The notes under the pieces are model-generated. The model worked only from the letters and a program-made list of their open reading frames with translations. It was not told the origin of the DNA and searched no databases. A DNA stretch of 64,000 nucleotides, taken from contig JAJEKV010000563.1 in assembly GCA_021234155.1 (NCBI GenBank), forward strand, positions 83,037 through 147,036, written 5' to 3'. Positions 21,775-34,616 of the stretch are shown piece by piece. How positions within the stretch are numbered: position 1 is the first letter of the stretch; every line of letters starts with the position of its first letter. The position numbers and the translations under genes are program-made. The stretch is from Isoetes taiwanensis (Eukaryota > Streptophyta > Lycopodiopsida > Isoetales > Isoetaceae).

Positions 21775-23967
21775 TGCCTCTATTGCACGCAATCTAGCAT
21801 TCTATCATTGATTATTCGTGGCCCCTATATATTTCTTTCTTCATTCCTCATTTCTTTCGTGGCCCATTGTCGAAACTTGCAACACCACTGACAACTAAGA
21901 TAGCTAACAATAACATGATGAAAATAAAAATAACAGTACTACACAAATAACATTGCCGTATGCAATGTTGCTTGCTTTAAAAAGTAGCTTTCTATTTTAA
22001 ACATATTAAAATTAGATTTATTTCATCATCATAGACCATATAGAAGAAAAAGAATCATTTGCAACAACACCTTGTTACTTATGTGTCTTAACTTCGCATG
22101 ATTATTGGTATAGATGTCATTACACCTATCTAGTGTTGGCATTGCAAGTCTGCATTGACTCCACATTTGCACCACTTTAGGTTCAGTTGCACGATCTTTA
22201 AGAGCAACATACGGTTAATCTAAACACGTCGATGAGAATAGTATTGATGACATAAAAAGAAAAGACATTAAATTGAGCTTCTCTGATATAATACTATATA
22301 GTCATATAATGTTTGCTCCTGATACAAGAATCTTGTACTGCCTTCGTGGAAATCATGTACTGCATATCATGTTGGCAAATGTTAACTTAAGATCATCGTT
22401 ATGTCTTATCTGCTTCTTGCCTCTATTGAAGGTATCTGCTTAAAGGCTTAGCATATTCTTCTCTAATCTTGCCTTGACGACCCATTTGAGCCCAAGAATC
22501 TGACAAATCTATGGAGCATCGACAGTTTTTGATAAGAAAACTACATGTATTCAATCCATTCCAGAGACTTTATTCATAAATCTGAGTGTTTTTCTACTGG
22601 GATATAGAAGGATGTCTGTTAATATTGCATCATTGTCCACCCAAAAGAACCACTTTGTTTGGGGATGTACTAACATGAGCATCCTTAATGGCGGCAACAT
22701 ATCTTAAGAACCTGCAATTTGGAGATCCAATCCCGCCATTTGTAAAAAAAAAAAAAAGGGAATCCCATAAATGTGCTATGATCTAGTTTTTGTTCTTCAT
22801 GGAGTCCACATGAATACCTCTTCTGCATGCATGCGAACTCAGCTACGACTCCTGTCGTTCAAAACACCCACTCCAAATAGAAATTCTTCGGTGTTCACGG
22901 GTTTCATGTTGAGCTTAGCTCTAATGCGATCTCATCCTTCAATTCAAACCTCTCCAATAATCTTGGCCTTTTAGATAAACATACGAAGCATATCCCTTGT
23001 GCACCACATCCATCCCTAGGGTTTGCCCTTCGGGCAACTCAATAATTCTGGTTCGGGAAATACCAAGGTCTAATAACATCTGTCCAGCATATTTGAAATT
23101 TAGCAAGTAGCATAAAATTTGCAAGAAATTTTACTCCTCTAAAGTCTTGGTTTCTCTTTAGCGTCCTAAGTAGCTAGGTCGAATTTTAGATTAGCAAGTA
23201 AGTCTAAAAGTCATAAAAAATCTTCCTTCCCACCTGGGCTGGAATTTGACGGCTTTCATGCCTGTTTTTTGGGATTTTTGCCCGTCAAAACAGCTAAAAG
23301 GGAAATTTGTATTGCAAATGAAGGGCAGTACTTGGGCAATTGCCCATCATAGAGAAGGGCAACTAGAAGACCCGCACGTCATTTGAAAAACTAGGAACAT
23401 AGAATTGGCTATCTTTTTTTTGCTATATATCTACATAAATTATACAACTTATATTATTATATTATTGAATAATACATATATACAACTAAACAAGTTACAA
23501 CCCAAATTTTAAAAAGCTTAAAATATACATAAGAAACGATTCCGTTGCATGCAATATTTTTTTTTTTTTTTTTTTATTAATGCATGCACCACCCAACCAA
23601 CCAACCAAATACCAAAATTATCAACCACTGAATTTTCTATTCCTAAAATCAAGAGAAATTTTTCATGACTCTAGTCTGAATCTTGACTTGGCGCCCACCC
23701 TCGACCAAAGTGAATGCTATCGCCAAAATGCTATTAAGAGTGCGACAAGATCTAGCATGAAGTTAGAAACACTTGATGCCACAATGTGTGTATCATTTTG
23801 TGGAATGAACCATTTGAAAGCATAGACTGGCAAGCGTGCTACAAGGATTGGTATGAATCTAAGCAAAGAGGAGCAATGCCACTTGGATAAGTTGATGTGA
23901 TTGATTTGAAACTTAAAACTAACATTAAACTTGATTATGTCAATCATGAACTTATAACGAAAATTTG
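21775..23967. other. unassigned region with possible retroelement relics
   Basis: On the minus strand near 22500-22440 LKWVVKARLEKN loosely recalls the start of a Copia RT, and 23124-22939 has an open stretch (GISRTRIIELPEGQT), but neither can be placed. A run of A (22747-22759) and a run of T (23555-23576) are present. No gene is supported. Confidence 0.35.
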
Positions 23968-24077
23968 CTTTGTTCTATGATTTTGAGGAAAAGAAAAATG
24001 GTTTGTGTCATCTTAAATTTTTTTGTTCTATGATTTTGAGGAGAAAAATGGTTTGTGTCATCTTAAATTTTTTTGTA
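23968..24077. repeat. tandem duplication, ~52-bp unit x2
   Basis: TTTGTTCTATGATTTTGAGG through CATCTTAAATTTTT occurs twice head to tail, differing by a 5-base indel. Confidence 0.8.
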
Positions 24078-24224
24078 TGGCATTTGAAATTTGAAAGGCT
24101 AAAATTTACAAACTTCCTGTCACGCAAAAGGCCTAAAATTATTTTGTCCGTCCTTGGAAAATTAAGGGTAGACTGTCAAATTCAAGCACTGCTTCCCACC
24201 TCAAAAGAACCCAGCTAATACCGG

Positions 24225-24358
24225 TGCACACGTTTGCTGGTACGTTCTAAATTCAACAAAACAAATTAATGTCATTGTGGTCACAATAATTGAAGCACAC
24301 GTTTGCTAGTCTGTTCTAAATTAAAAAAACGTCACTGTGGTCACAATGATTGAAGCAC
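24225..24358. repeat. tandem duplication, ~65-70-bp unit x2
   Basis: The unit ACACGTTTGCT ... GTGGTCACAATAATTGAAGC is repeated as ACACGTTTGCTAGT ... GTGGTCACAATGATTGAAGC with a short deletion in the second copy. About 300 bases downstream of the MYB gene. Confidence 0.75.
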
Positions 24359-24664
24359 GAAATCAATCTTGTTACCATATGCAGGGAATAAATGTAACAT
24401 GTTTGGGTTGAACATTTCTTTCCTCGAGTGACATTTCTTTCTTTTCAGGCTTTGTCGGGTTGCACATAAATTCTCAAATAAATAATGCATTTTATGCATG
24501 CAGTTGAAAGCAAGAAATAAGGGTAAGGACTTTATATACACCATATTAGGGGACAGGACTACTAGGCGCAGCGTTTAATTCTAAGGGGTACAACCATGGT
24601 CCAGATGGAGCAACAGCGAGCCATTTGGAAGTCCATGCACTGCTATCTGTAAGCAACTACTAGT

Positions 24665-25520
24665 CTATTTGATACTTATTTCTCCCCAAATCTTGTTCCA
24701 GTCCATGTCTTCCATAAAATCATCAGACCATTGTTGCAGCTTGAAATCATTAGCAGAATCTGCACTTCCCCACTGTTTAATTAGAAAAAATGACGGATCT
24801 GGTGTCTGGTTTCTGTCATCACGTAATAGCCCACATGGATCATCACGTAACACTAACCCTGATGATGTTCCTGTTGATAAATCTGCAGCAGGATCAGAAC
24901 CACAACACCATGCTAAAAAAGATGGTGCTTTTGTGCTAACTGTACTTTTTTCTCCATTAAGAACTGCCACATTCTCATTATCACATTCTTCTTTCTCAGC
25001 CTTTGAAGATGTCTTGGGACATACATGCTGCGCCTTTTTGAAATAAACCTTGCAGAAGTTTTTGACCTCGTTATCCGATCTGCCTGGTAGTTGCTTTGCA
25101 ATGCAAGACCACCTGCAACGTTACATTGGTCTTCCACAAACGTTAAAATCAATTCAACACATCATAACAAGAATTCCACTTACCTGTTACCAAACTTAGA
25201 GTGCATGCTAACAATTAACTCTTGTTCTTGAATAGAAAAACCACCCCTTTTTAGATCAGGTCTGAGGTAATTTAGCCATCTAAGTCTACAGCTCTTGCCA
25301 CAACGGTCTAATCCTGTTACGCGCTGACTATAAGTTATTGATGTTAAAAGCCTATTGCCTATATTAAAAATGAGAACACACTACCAGCTTCAATAGGCAC
25401 GAGACTCCAAGATCTGATTCCATTGGATTGAATGAAGTCCGCAAGGCAAGCGTCTTCATCAGGAGACCACAATCCTTTTTTGATCTTTCTAGATCCTGAG
25501 CAGCATAAACATGTCTTCAT
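24665..25520 (-). CDS. R2R3-MYB transcription factor, three exons
   Basis: Nuclear DNA-binding regulator. Exon 1 is 25520-25385, exon 2 25313-25184, exon 3 25112-24665, giving 237 residues with no internal stop. Introns are GT-AG at the two positions usual for plant R2R3-MYBs. R2 starts [13 protein letters not shown] and ends [21 protein letters not shown]3 contains [20 protein letters not shown] then [12 protein letters not shown]. The third R3 tryptophan (usually KNYW or KNFW) is Cys (KNFC), which is unusual. The C-terminal part is acidic and Ser-rich, ending [20 protein letters not shown], a possible activation motif. The start MKTCLCCSG precedes the usual basic KIKK. The subgroup is not certain; GLWSPDED with VPIEAGL recalls LAF1-like or related groups. 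It is the clearest intact host gene in the window. Confidence 0.92.
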
Positions 25521-28017
25521 CTTGGTCTTTTGATTCACATAGGTTGGGCCTGAATTAAAAGAGAAGCTATATAGTAATTTTGTTTTTATTCCAAGACTCC
25601 CTGTTTAAAAGTAATTTGTTTTTGTTCCTAGACTCCTAAACAGGGATAGAAGTTGACCATGTTGGGATCCGTACTTACCTGCTACCATTTGCACCCTACA
25701 ATAGCGCATACAACTTGCCACAAGGTGACGAATTTCTCTCTTGTTTCTTAGACACATGTATTTCACAGCTAGCACCATGTCAAATCATTTCCTCCATCAT
25801 GTCAAATATGCTATCTGCATAGGTGACAATTGTATATCAGCGTTCTTGGAACTCTCAAAGTCAACATTGGACCTAGCTACTATTCCCCAACACCCAGACA
25901 CAGAACTTTTTGACAATAATCCTAAATGAATGATAAAAAAAAACTCACACTCATATTTTCAGGTAAATGACAAACTTCCTTTTTGAAGCCACTTCGTGAT
26001 ACAAAACCACGTAGACAAGTTCATTTAAGGGACATCATCAAAAAGAAACATTCTTGTAGTCATGACTTTTTTGGCCTCTCCCCGTTTTCTTTAAGGACGA
26101 CAGTTCTACATTCATACTCACATCACTACAGCACGACCTGTTCTTCCTGAGGGTTTGCTATCTTCTAATATTCCTTGTTGTTTATCTCGTTTGCCAAACA
26201 ATTGTGCTTCATTGAGAACTTATTGGTCTATGACATTTGAGACCATTTTAGAGTGCCTTAAATCCAGATGAATTTGGAAATATATGTTAAGAATAGTCCT
26301 GTATAGAATAATAATCCAAGTGTAGGGAAAATACTATATCACGAACAAACCACATTTCAGCTTACAGTTTCTCCCTTCCTACGAAAAATCCAGCAGTCTG
26401 ATTTCAACTTACAGTTCGATTCTCCCTTCCTTCTAAATATCCAGCAGCCATGCAGTGGTTAGGTCCTTGTAAATCCGTTTAGTCAATCTGTTTGTCACAA
26501 TTTGCCATGACACTATTCTTTGTAATGACCAATCATAGAAACCGGCATGATAAGGTAGACTATTTGAGCACGATTTTTAGTAATTAATGTAAAAAAAAAT
26601 TGATTACTCTTCCGTATGATGGAGCTATGTACATATAAGAGAGGGCATACAAGGCTAGGTATACCACAGCAGCTGGACCAGGTAACTTGGGGACTACCAT
26701 GTCCCTTCAAAGTCTATGCCTAGACTAAGGCATAAGGACAATATAAATATTACCTTCCCACAACAAAAAGTCCATGTAAATGCATATGCTAGTAACAGGA
26801 CCCTGTTTAAGATTAGAAAGAGCATATTTAATTGGGTAACATGGTCTTATGAACTGATTAAGCTGAATCTTATAAATTAGTTAATCAAAGTACTGAATCA
26901 TCCAATGCATATATTAGCTCCATATTATGATATTTTATGCTCAAATCAATAACTTCCCAAGACTCTTAGAACGCTTCCACATGAAAGGAATTACATCTAA
27001 CAATTGCGAAAAGTTAGTATGATGTTTGGCAAAGTAAAGTAGCAAAATGTAAAATGGTTAATGACGCTCTAAAAGGGGGGTAATCAGATTGAATGGTAAC
27101 TATACCTGTTTAATCCTGGGCCAGCACATAGACGTCATGCATCATTTCTGGCATTGGCACACCAAGTTTTTGATGCAATACCTTTCTCTAACACAAGCAG
27201 CCAAACACTTGAGATTTTACACAATCCAAACCTTATATCACAGAAATCCACCATTTCACCTGCTAATTTTGATTCCAATTTGGTGCCAACCTAAGATTGA
27301 CAACCAGATGCCAGAATCCGAAATCAAATAGCAGCCATAATGATAAATTTGCAACCCATTTTTCTGCAGAAACCTCCTCAAACTTCCAACTGATCTACTG
27401 CCTCTCTTCTATCTGGGGTTATTCATCAATCTTTATTGGCTTTCTAAAGCTTTCTTTATCTGCAATCTTTAATAATGTGCCCATGTGCAATTATTGACGA
27501 CTTGCAGTAGTTAGTAAATTCCTAGTAAATGGTGCATGTAATGCAATTTAGAAACTCTCATAATATTTTATTCCATTTCGATAACAACAGCAACAGTTTT
27601 GTATCACGTACAATTTTAGGACATAGGAGTTGAAAAAACGTTTCCTTGATCTGTACATCACAGGCATCTGCTGCATGCCCACCCTCCATTCCTCAACGAG
27701 CTCCATTTTAAGAATTTTGTGACTTTCAAAATTGAAAGACTTGAAGAATGTTCTGGTGCTCAAGGGTACTCAGTCTCAATACTGAAAAATGTATCAGACT
27801 TATAGACTGGTCACCTGAAGCATAACTAGCCATAAAATTAATGGAACAAATCATCCATCACAACACTCGTAACTATACATGAAGCCCCTCTTAGTACATG
27901 GATAAATGCAACATTAATCATCTGGAGTCTAGGGTCGGATACTTCACCGCCAGTATCAAACTCAAGATTAAAGGTCCTTAGGACGCTAGGAGAGATCTAG
28001 AATGCACTTAGATACAA
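25521..28017. other. intergenic region between MYB and PPR genes
   Basis: No gene or element recognised in about 2.5 kb. The part next to 25521 should contain the MYB promoter, but no clear TATA box stands out. The part before 28017 should hold the 3' UTR of the PPR gene. Confidence 0.45.
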
Positions 28018-29935
28018 TCAGGAAGATGACATTCTCAATTTCAATGCACCATGCCTAGCAATCTGGTAGCTGAAAAGAAATTCATGAGCACTCTCACCCA
28101 GCAGTATATTATCATGCATCCTGCAAGCGCTAAGAAAGGTTGTCCATATTATAGCACTTGGATTAAATGGCACAGAATCCACAAGGTCTTTTGCCTCATG
28201 CAAATGGCCCGCACGACCAAGGAGATCAACTACACATGAATAATGGTCGGTTGAGGGCTGAAATAAATGAGCATGGCTTATAGAAATAAAATAGTGAAGA
28301 CCCTCATTTAACAGGCCTATATGACTACAAGCTGTAAGAATGGAATTAAAAGTGATACGGTCAGCTTTAAATCCATGAGACTGCATTTGCGAAAATAATT
28401 TAAGAGCATGAATCCCATCTCCATGTTCGGCATATCCTGAGATCATTGCTGTCCATGACACCATATTTTGTTTATAGATTTTGTTAAATGTCTCAGCGGC
28501 TTCCTTAATACTTCCACATTTTGCATACATGGCAATGGCAGCACTGCCCACAAACACATCTGTCTCCAATCCAATCTTCAATATACCATTATGGATATGC
28601 TTCCCAGAATCCAACGCGCCGAGATTTGCACACGCACTCAATGCAGCCACAAATGTAAGCTTGTCTGGAGTTAGACCATAACTTTGCATTTCTTCAAAAA
28701 GACAAAGAGCCTCATAGCCATCTCCATACTCAGCATACCCTGAGATAATGGTAGTCCACGAAATGACATTTTGCACAGGCATTCTGTCAAAAACTTTACG
28801 GGCATCTTCGACACTGCAACATTTGACATACATATCAATAAGTGCATTTTTAACAACGTTGATCTCCAACCCAACTTTCAAAAGACAACCATGGGTAAGC
28901 TTTCCTTGTTCTAGATATTTTTCAGAGGAGCAGCCACTCAATAGGGAGACAAAGGTAACCTCAGTAGGCTTTAAACCATGTTCCTGAATATTATCAAAGA
29001 GCTTTAAAGCATTATTACATTCTTCTTGCTGAACATATGCTGCAATAATTGCATTCCAAGAAACCACATTTCGAATAGGCATCCTGTCAAAGACTTGAGA
29101 CGCCTGCTCAATGGCACAACATTTCGCATACAAGCTAACAAGAGTACTAGCAAACATCTGTTTGCAGCCCAGCTTTGATAAGGTATGCATGGATGCATTT
29201 GCTCCATTCTGGGGACTCTCCATTCCCACATGCAATTAGGGTGCTTGAAAATGTAATTGGGTCTGGCCCAAAACCCTGTTGTTCCATTTCAATGAAGAGT
29301 CGGATAGCTTCATTTGTATGTCCAAGCTGAGCATATCCTGTAATTATGGCATTCCATGAAACCTTATCCCGCTCATACAATCTACTGGATACTTGAAAAG
29401 CATCATCAATACAGTCACATTTGGCATACATATCAATCAGTGTATTACCTAAAGTAGTATCACACACATATTCAATTTGTACAATGTCAGCATGGCAATG
29501 CTTGCCCCAGGCTAAAGTTCCTGCACTCGTACATGCGCTCAACATGGTGACATATGTAACCTTGTTAGGCCTGATAGCTGCTTCTTTGATTTCTTTAAAG
29601 ATTTGGATAGCCTCATTTGCATCGCCAGTTCGCACATAACCTGTGATCATGGTAGTCCATGTAACAATATCTCGTTCAACGATTCTGTCAAAAAGTTGGC
29701 ATGCATCCAGGATACCTCCACACTTGAAATACATATTGACGAGGGCATTCACCAAAGTGATTCCTGGATAGCATCCAAGTTTGATGATGGCAGCATGTGC
29801 TTGCCTTCCTCCTGCTAAAGACTTGGTATTGACACATTTCTGCAACCATGATAGATATAGACCTTGATTGTTGGTGTTGATGTCAGATACATATAATGTC
29901 AAAGCGTCGGAGGCTAACCGCACGCTCTTCCTCAT
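28018..29935 (-). CDS. PLS-type pentatricopeptide-repeat protein, one frameshift
   Basis: Organelle RNA-binding protein family. The ATG at 29935 opens a frame to about 29147, where a one-base shift is needed; the second frame then runs to a stop at 28018. Together they hold about 17 PPR motifs in the repeating L-S-P order, for example NALVNMYFKCGGILDACQLF (S), RDIVTWTTMITGYVRTGD (P), NKVTYVTMLSACTSAGTLAW (L), ending with L2 (RITFNSILTACSHIGLLNEG), S2 (YSCVVDLLGRAGHLHEAKDL) and the first half of an E motif (IIWTTFLSACRMHDN). The E motif is cut short, and no E+ or DYW deaminase follows. Such proteins bind RNA one base per repeat in mitochondria or plastids and help C-to-U editing or maturation. 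The shift at 29147 lies between LQTDV and ASTLVSLYAKC; both sides are well preserved, so it is a recent mutation or a sequence error. Confidence 0.88.
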
Positions 29936-30329
29936 GCAGTTTTCCCTATTGCCTGCTGCATTCTATCCACCTTGCATCAGAAGAGCTCATCTACGAAACC
30001 AACTAAAATGTTTTACATACTGAGAGCAGATAATGATGCTAAATCAATACTTTCATTGCTACTTTCATTACGTCCATCTCATTTTCCATTGCTAATCTAC
30101 TGCCCGGGCATAATAAGCAGAAATTCTTGCCTCTCAAAAACATAACTTGAAAACATAGAGTTTATTTTGGAGGGCATTTGATGTATAAATTCTTGATGTA
30201 TGTTATCGTTGATGAATTCTATCTTGCATTCTGAACCCTGGGTTTGGGAATATTCCGTGCCCATGTGCTTTGATGTTTGATCTAGCCATCTAACAGCGTG
30301 TTTGACGGGGCAAGATCAACCCTACCTTA
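29936..30329. other. upstream region of the PPR gene
   Basis: No element or gene recognised. Presumed promoter and 5' UTR. Confidence 0.4.
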
Positions 30330-30344
30330 GGCAACAACTTAAAC

Positions 30345-30770
30345 ATGTTGTTGAATGTATGCAGTACACATTTGTGGCCAAAATACGAGTTAGGTTAAAT
30401 TCTGCTTTGTTCTCCAATCTGCGACTACCACGTGGCGAACTTTCAAAACTTGAATGTGACAAAACTTTAGGTTTCTTGGCGGCTACGTTTCTTGGCGGCA
30501 GCAAACAGCATCGAAGATCAGATTTACCCTAGATTTACTCTCGATTCTGAAAGTTTACCCAGCATTCCGAGCAATTTACCCACCATTCCGATCAGTTTAC
30601 CCAGCATTCTGAACAAATTTATTGCCCACAGAATTTAACCTAACATGTTTTCACGTTTCAAGAAAGGCCATTTAGCTTGCATTCCGACATGTCAGCAACG
30701 CCTCCGCGCTTCGCGTGTCGGCATTGCTTCCACGCCGAAATGCAAGCTAAATGGCCTTTCTTGTATACAA
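30345..30770. repeat. foldback element, copy 2
   Basis: TTAGGTTAAATTCTG (30390-30404) is inverted at 30629-30643, enclosing units of the form GATTCTGAAAGTTTACCCAG / CATTCCGAGCAATTTACCCA. A second, stronger hairpin follows: 30659-30686 pairs with 30736-30764 (CAAGAAAGGCCATTTAGC at the left end), around a GC loop with ACGCCTCCGCGCTTCGCG. The layout matches the element at 7.1 kb. Confidence 0.7.
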
Positions 30771-30930
30771 GAAGGTTAAACATTACACTCCACGCTGCAA
30801 CACAAGGAACCTATACATAAAACAAATAACTTCATAATGAAGAGCAGGCCGAGAAGTCGAACCCCTTGTGCTATCGCGCATATTGTGAGGCATGTCAACC
30901 CTTAAAGGGAAGGGGCTAATCTCATGCATG

Positions 30931-30954
30931 GCACACAGAGATTATAACAAATTC
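30931..30954. repeat. 24-bp direct repeat, left side of duplicated block
   Basis: Begins GCACACAGAG and ends AACAAATTC; identical to 36779-36802. Removing the block and one repeat restores a continuous flank. Confidence 0.9.
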
Positions 30955-31206
30955 GGTCATTCTAAAAAAATTCCGATAGCCAAAAAATATTCCCGGCATT
31001 TTTTCAGGCTATTTTCGGAGAAATTTTTAAGGATTTTCGGGAAAATACACTATAATTTCATGTATTTCCGGCAGCCTTAAATGTAAGCAGGCATTTTTAA
31101 TGGTTGGGCCAAATTCTAATTTCGAACCCTGACAGTGACCTCTGTTAAATATTTAGGGATCATCTTTGAAAATAATTACAGGTGGAACCAATGTGTTGAG
31201 CAAAGG

Positions 31207-31312
31207 TCATTATCGAAGTCCCAAGTATTCTTCCAGAATCTCGGGATAGTCAGCGACAAAGGAAGATGATTCCCATGTTGCATCTTCGATAAGCAAACCC
31301 TTCCATTGGACC
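31207..31312 (-). repeat. inverted fragment of an element A chromodomain
   Basis: The complement of this stretch matches 58543-58648, the chromodomain end of element A (TTGGTCCAATGGAAGGG through ACTTGGGACTTCG). Its presence in inverted orientation ahead of the protease shows that the 5' end of A was rearranged before duplication; the same fragment is at about 38307-38412. Confidence 0.85.
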
Positions 31313-31384
31313 AAGAATGAAGGGGATAACCCTAAGAACAACGATAAGAGAAGTAAGAATACAGAATCCAACAATGTCGTATTT

Positions 31385-33009
31385 ATGGGGGTCGCTCAAG
31401 TAAAAGACACCCCATTTTTACCAAACGACACTTTTAAGATCAAGGGGTCCTTAAGGGGTCAGGAGTTTATTATTCTAGTAGACTCAGGGTGTTCTCGTAA
31501 TTTTATTTCACGCACCATGGCCTCTAATGTAAGACTCCCAACCAGTCCCCACGACCAGCCACTTGATGTCCAAGTCGCAGATGGGAGTTCTCAAATCTCC
31601 TCTGATAAGGTGGAGGATATCACCTACCGAATTCAAACTTTTTATGCACGAGATTCTTTTGCTGTCATGGAATTGACCCATATTGATATGATTATCGGTC
31701 AAGAGTGGTTGTGGAATTATGATCCATTCATCAGCTTTCGAAGACATATTATGAAACTTCAGGTGGACGGCAAAAGATATGAATTGCAAGGAGAGCGCGA
31801 TTTACCATCGACTCCATTACTCTCGGCCATTCAATTTAAGAAGTTGGTACGTAAACAACAAGCTCAATTGTTTACCTTACTTGTACATGATAAAGCATAT
31901 GAAAATGAGGAAACTAAGAAGGGTGTTGACTTTTTCATCTTTCCACCTACATTTCCTCTTCATGAATTCAAGACGTTTCTAATGCAGGACAGTCTGGAGC
32001 TACCTCCACGAAGGAGTGTGGGCCATGCGATTGACATTGCTCTGAGGTCCGATCTTCTTGAGTGAGGTTATATCCGCCCAGGTCGTAGTCCTTACGATTT
32101 TTGTGTTATTGCTAAAGAAAAAGGACAAGAGCATGCGGCTCTGTGTGGATTATTGTGCGCTCAACAAGATAACCATTATGAATCGATACCCGCTGCCACG
32201 TATTGATGATCTTTTAGATCGTCTTCAAGGTAGCAAATATTTTTCTAAAATTGATTTGAAAAGCGGATATCATCAGATAAGGATAAAAGAAGGTCACAAA
32301 CATAAGACGGCCTTTAGAACACACTTTGGTCACTATGAATATATGGTTATGCCTTTTGGTTTAACTAATGCTCCTGTTACATTTATGGCAGCTATGAATG
32401 ATCTATTTCGTGACCATCTTCAAAAGGGTGTTATTGTGTATCTCGATGACATTCTTGTGTATTCTAAGAGCCTAGAAGAACATGAGGAATTGGTAAAAGT
32501 TGTTTTGACCCTATTGCAAAAACATGAATATTTTATTAATCCTAAGAAAAGTTTCTTCTTTAGAGATCATATTGAATACTTGGGACATTTTATCTCTGCC
32601 CAGGGAATTTCAGTTGATCCACAGAAGGTTATGGCAATACGTACATGGCCTTACCAAAGAACCAACATGATGTAAGATCCTTTCTTGGTCTTGCAAGTTT
32701 TTATCGTAAGTTTGTTAAGAATTTCTCTTTAGAAGCAACATCTTTGACTAATTTGTTGCGTAAGAATGTTCCATTTCGATGGGCTCAACAAGCTGAACGA
32801 AGCTTTATGAACCTTAAGAATGCATTAACAATGGCTCCTATTTTGACCATCGCAGATCCTCACAAGCCTTATGATGTTATGATGGATGCAAGTGATTATG
32901 GGATCGGAGCTGTATTAATGCAAGAGGGAAAAGTTATTGCTTATGAAAGTCACAAGTTTTCTAGTGCAGAAGCTAATTATTCTGTTTATGATAAAGAATT
33001 TCTGGCTAT
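31385..33009 (+). pseudogene. element A protease-RT-RNase H, duplicate copy
   Basis: 31385-32065 encodes a Gypsy aspartic protease (IILVDSGCSRNFIS, then MIIGQEWLWNYDP) with a linker up to the RT entry; a TGA at 32063-32065 precedes GYIRPG. RT follows in 32115-32675: RLCVDYCALNKIT, KIDLKSGYHQIRI with the motif A Asp, MPFGLTNAP and the active site VIVYLDDILVYS. A frame change near 32640 leads into [15 protein letters not shown] and the RNase H Asp in YDVMMDASDYGIGAVLMQ. The frame stops making sense at 33010, where the LTR of element B begins after FLAIV. No gag is present upstream. Confidence 0.88.
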
Positions 33010-34616
33010 TGTGACGTTCCAAGTATTTATACGATATAAGTATAAATATGTTGACACGTCACCAAGGATACATACGCCACATGGGGTATGGGAACCTAGG
33101 TGGTTCACTTAAAAGGAATTAAATTAGCTATGCTAATTTAATTATTGACAATAATAACCTATAATTAAGGAACTAATATTTAAAAACCATAATTAAGCTA
33201 ATTATGGTTTGGGAAGGCGCCACGTGGCCACCCTCGATTGGTTAGCATGATAATGCTAATTGGGGTCAATAGGGTGGATCACCACCCCCATATCAGCCAC
33301 AACTCACCTTGAGCAGTGGAGCGCCACCCTTGTGACCAGAGCTGAGCGCCACCTTGAGCAATTGGACGCCACCCTTCTCACACAAGTTGAACACCAAGAT
33401 CAAGAAGATGGAGATCCCCAATGACAATGGGTCGGCCAAACACGTGGGTGGCTAGTGTAGTTGTGAATTCTAGGGTAAGCGCCCCTGTTGGGCATCTGTT
33501 TGGGTTGTTGGTCTATTCTCTCTGTGTTTACTCGTAGGAACTAACCCTTGATTGTAAAGGTAGGTTCTCTATATATTTCGATTACAGTTCGCTTGTAATG
33601 GATGGATTGGTGGTTGTTAGCCTAGTGTTACTCGGAAGTGGGGGATTAAGGGGGGTAGAGACCTCAGAGGCTATTTATTGTAGTATGCTCCTAGATAGAG
33701 CCCTGTATTATCCCGTTAATTGCGGCCTGTGCACAAGAGCCCACCGGGTCATAGATGCTATGGTACTGGCTTAGCACCAGACAAGGAACACAGTGGTGAA
33801 GTGGGGTGGGGTCTTGCACGAACATAAAAGGCTCCCCGAGACTCCTACACAGTTGAGCTAGGCCCGATAGCAGTCCCGCGTAGAGGGCCTGTATGGGTCC
33901 TCACACTGGTGTAGAGGTGTGACCCGTATGGGGCACCTTGCACTTTGAGTAGATTTAGGGTGAGTAAGTAGATGCACGGATGCGGGGGTGTGATGCGCAA
34001 GACGCATTCTCTAGCTCACCCATGGAACCACTTGTGATTACGGAAGGGGACGCTTCGACGACTGCCTCATCGGATTGGGGCTTCATGAACCCCGAGTAGG
34101 CTCGGCCGGGGTGATGCCTCGGCTGCGTCTCAGGAAGGCTATAGCGAGAAGCCATGGGCGTGATTTGACCCATCGCAAAGTGTGCACGGGAGGGGCGGAT
34201 GGAGTGGACAACCCTAGCCAATGTTCTATGCCGATAGCGCCATGTCAAGATTACGTGCCGATCTCTTGAGGCCTAGCCGTCGGTCGATCCTCACCGAGTC
34301 CGAAGGGGTAGAACCATGGGTTTGGGGTGTTTTTTTAGGTTTAGATGCATATTCTTTTTGCCGTTGGTATTTGGATGGATATGCCACCCTTCATTGGTGG
34401 TTATTTATCGTGATTTATGTTGTGTGCTAACCCTTGTATAGGAGCCCCATTGAAGCGTGGGCGAATGACCCCTTCGTGTCCTTCTTTGGGGCATCATATT
34501 ATAGATGGCCCGAAATAGGCGGAGGGCACCCGCTCTGGCGAAGTTGGTCGCCATGGGAGGAAAGTCCCGTCGATGTATCGTCAGAGGGTGCATTATATAT
34601 GTTGTGGGCGTCCACC
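33010..34616 (+). repeat. LTR of element B, copy in the duplicated block
   Basis: Starts TGTGACGTTCC right after GCTAT and ends near GGGCGTCCA; the tRNA-Met primer site (TGGTATTAGAGCC, one mismatch) begins at 34619. Same LTR as at 40111 and 54616. Confidence 0.88.
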
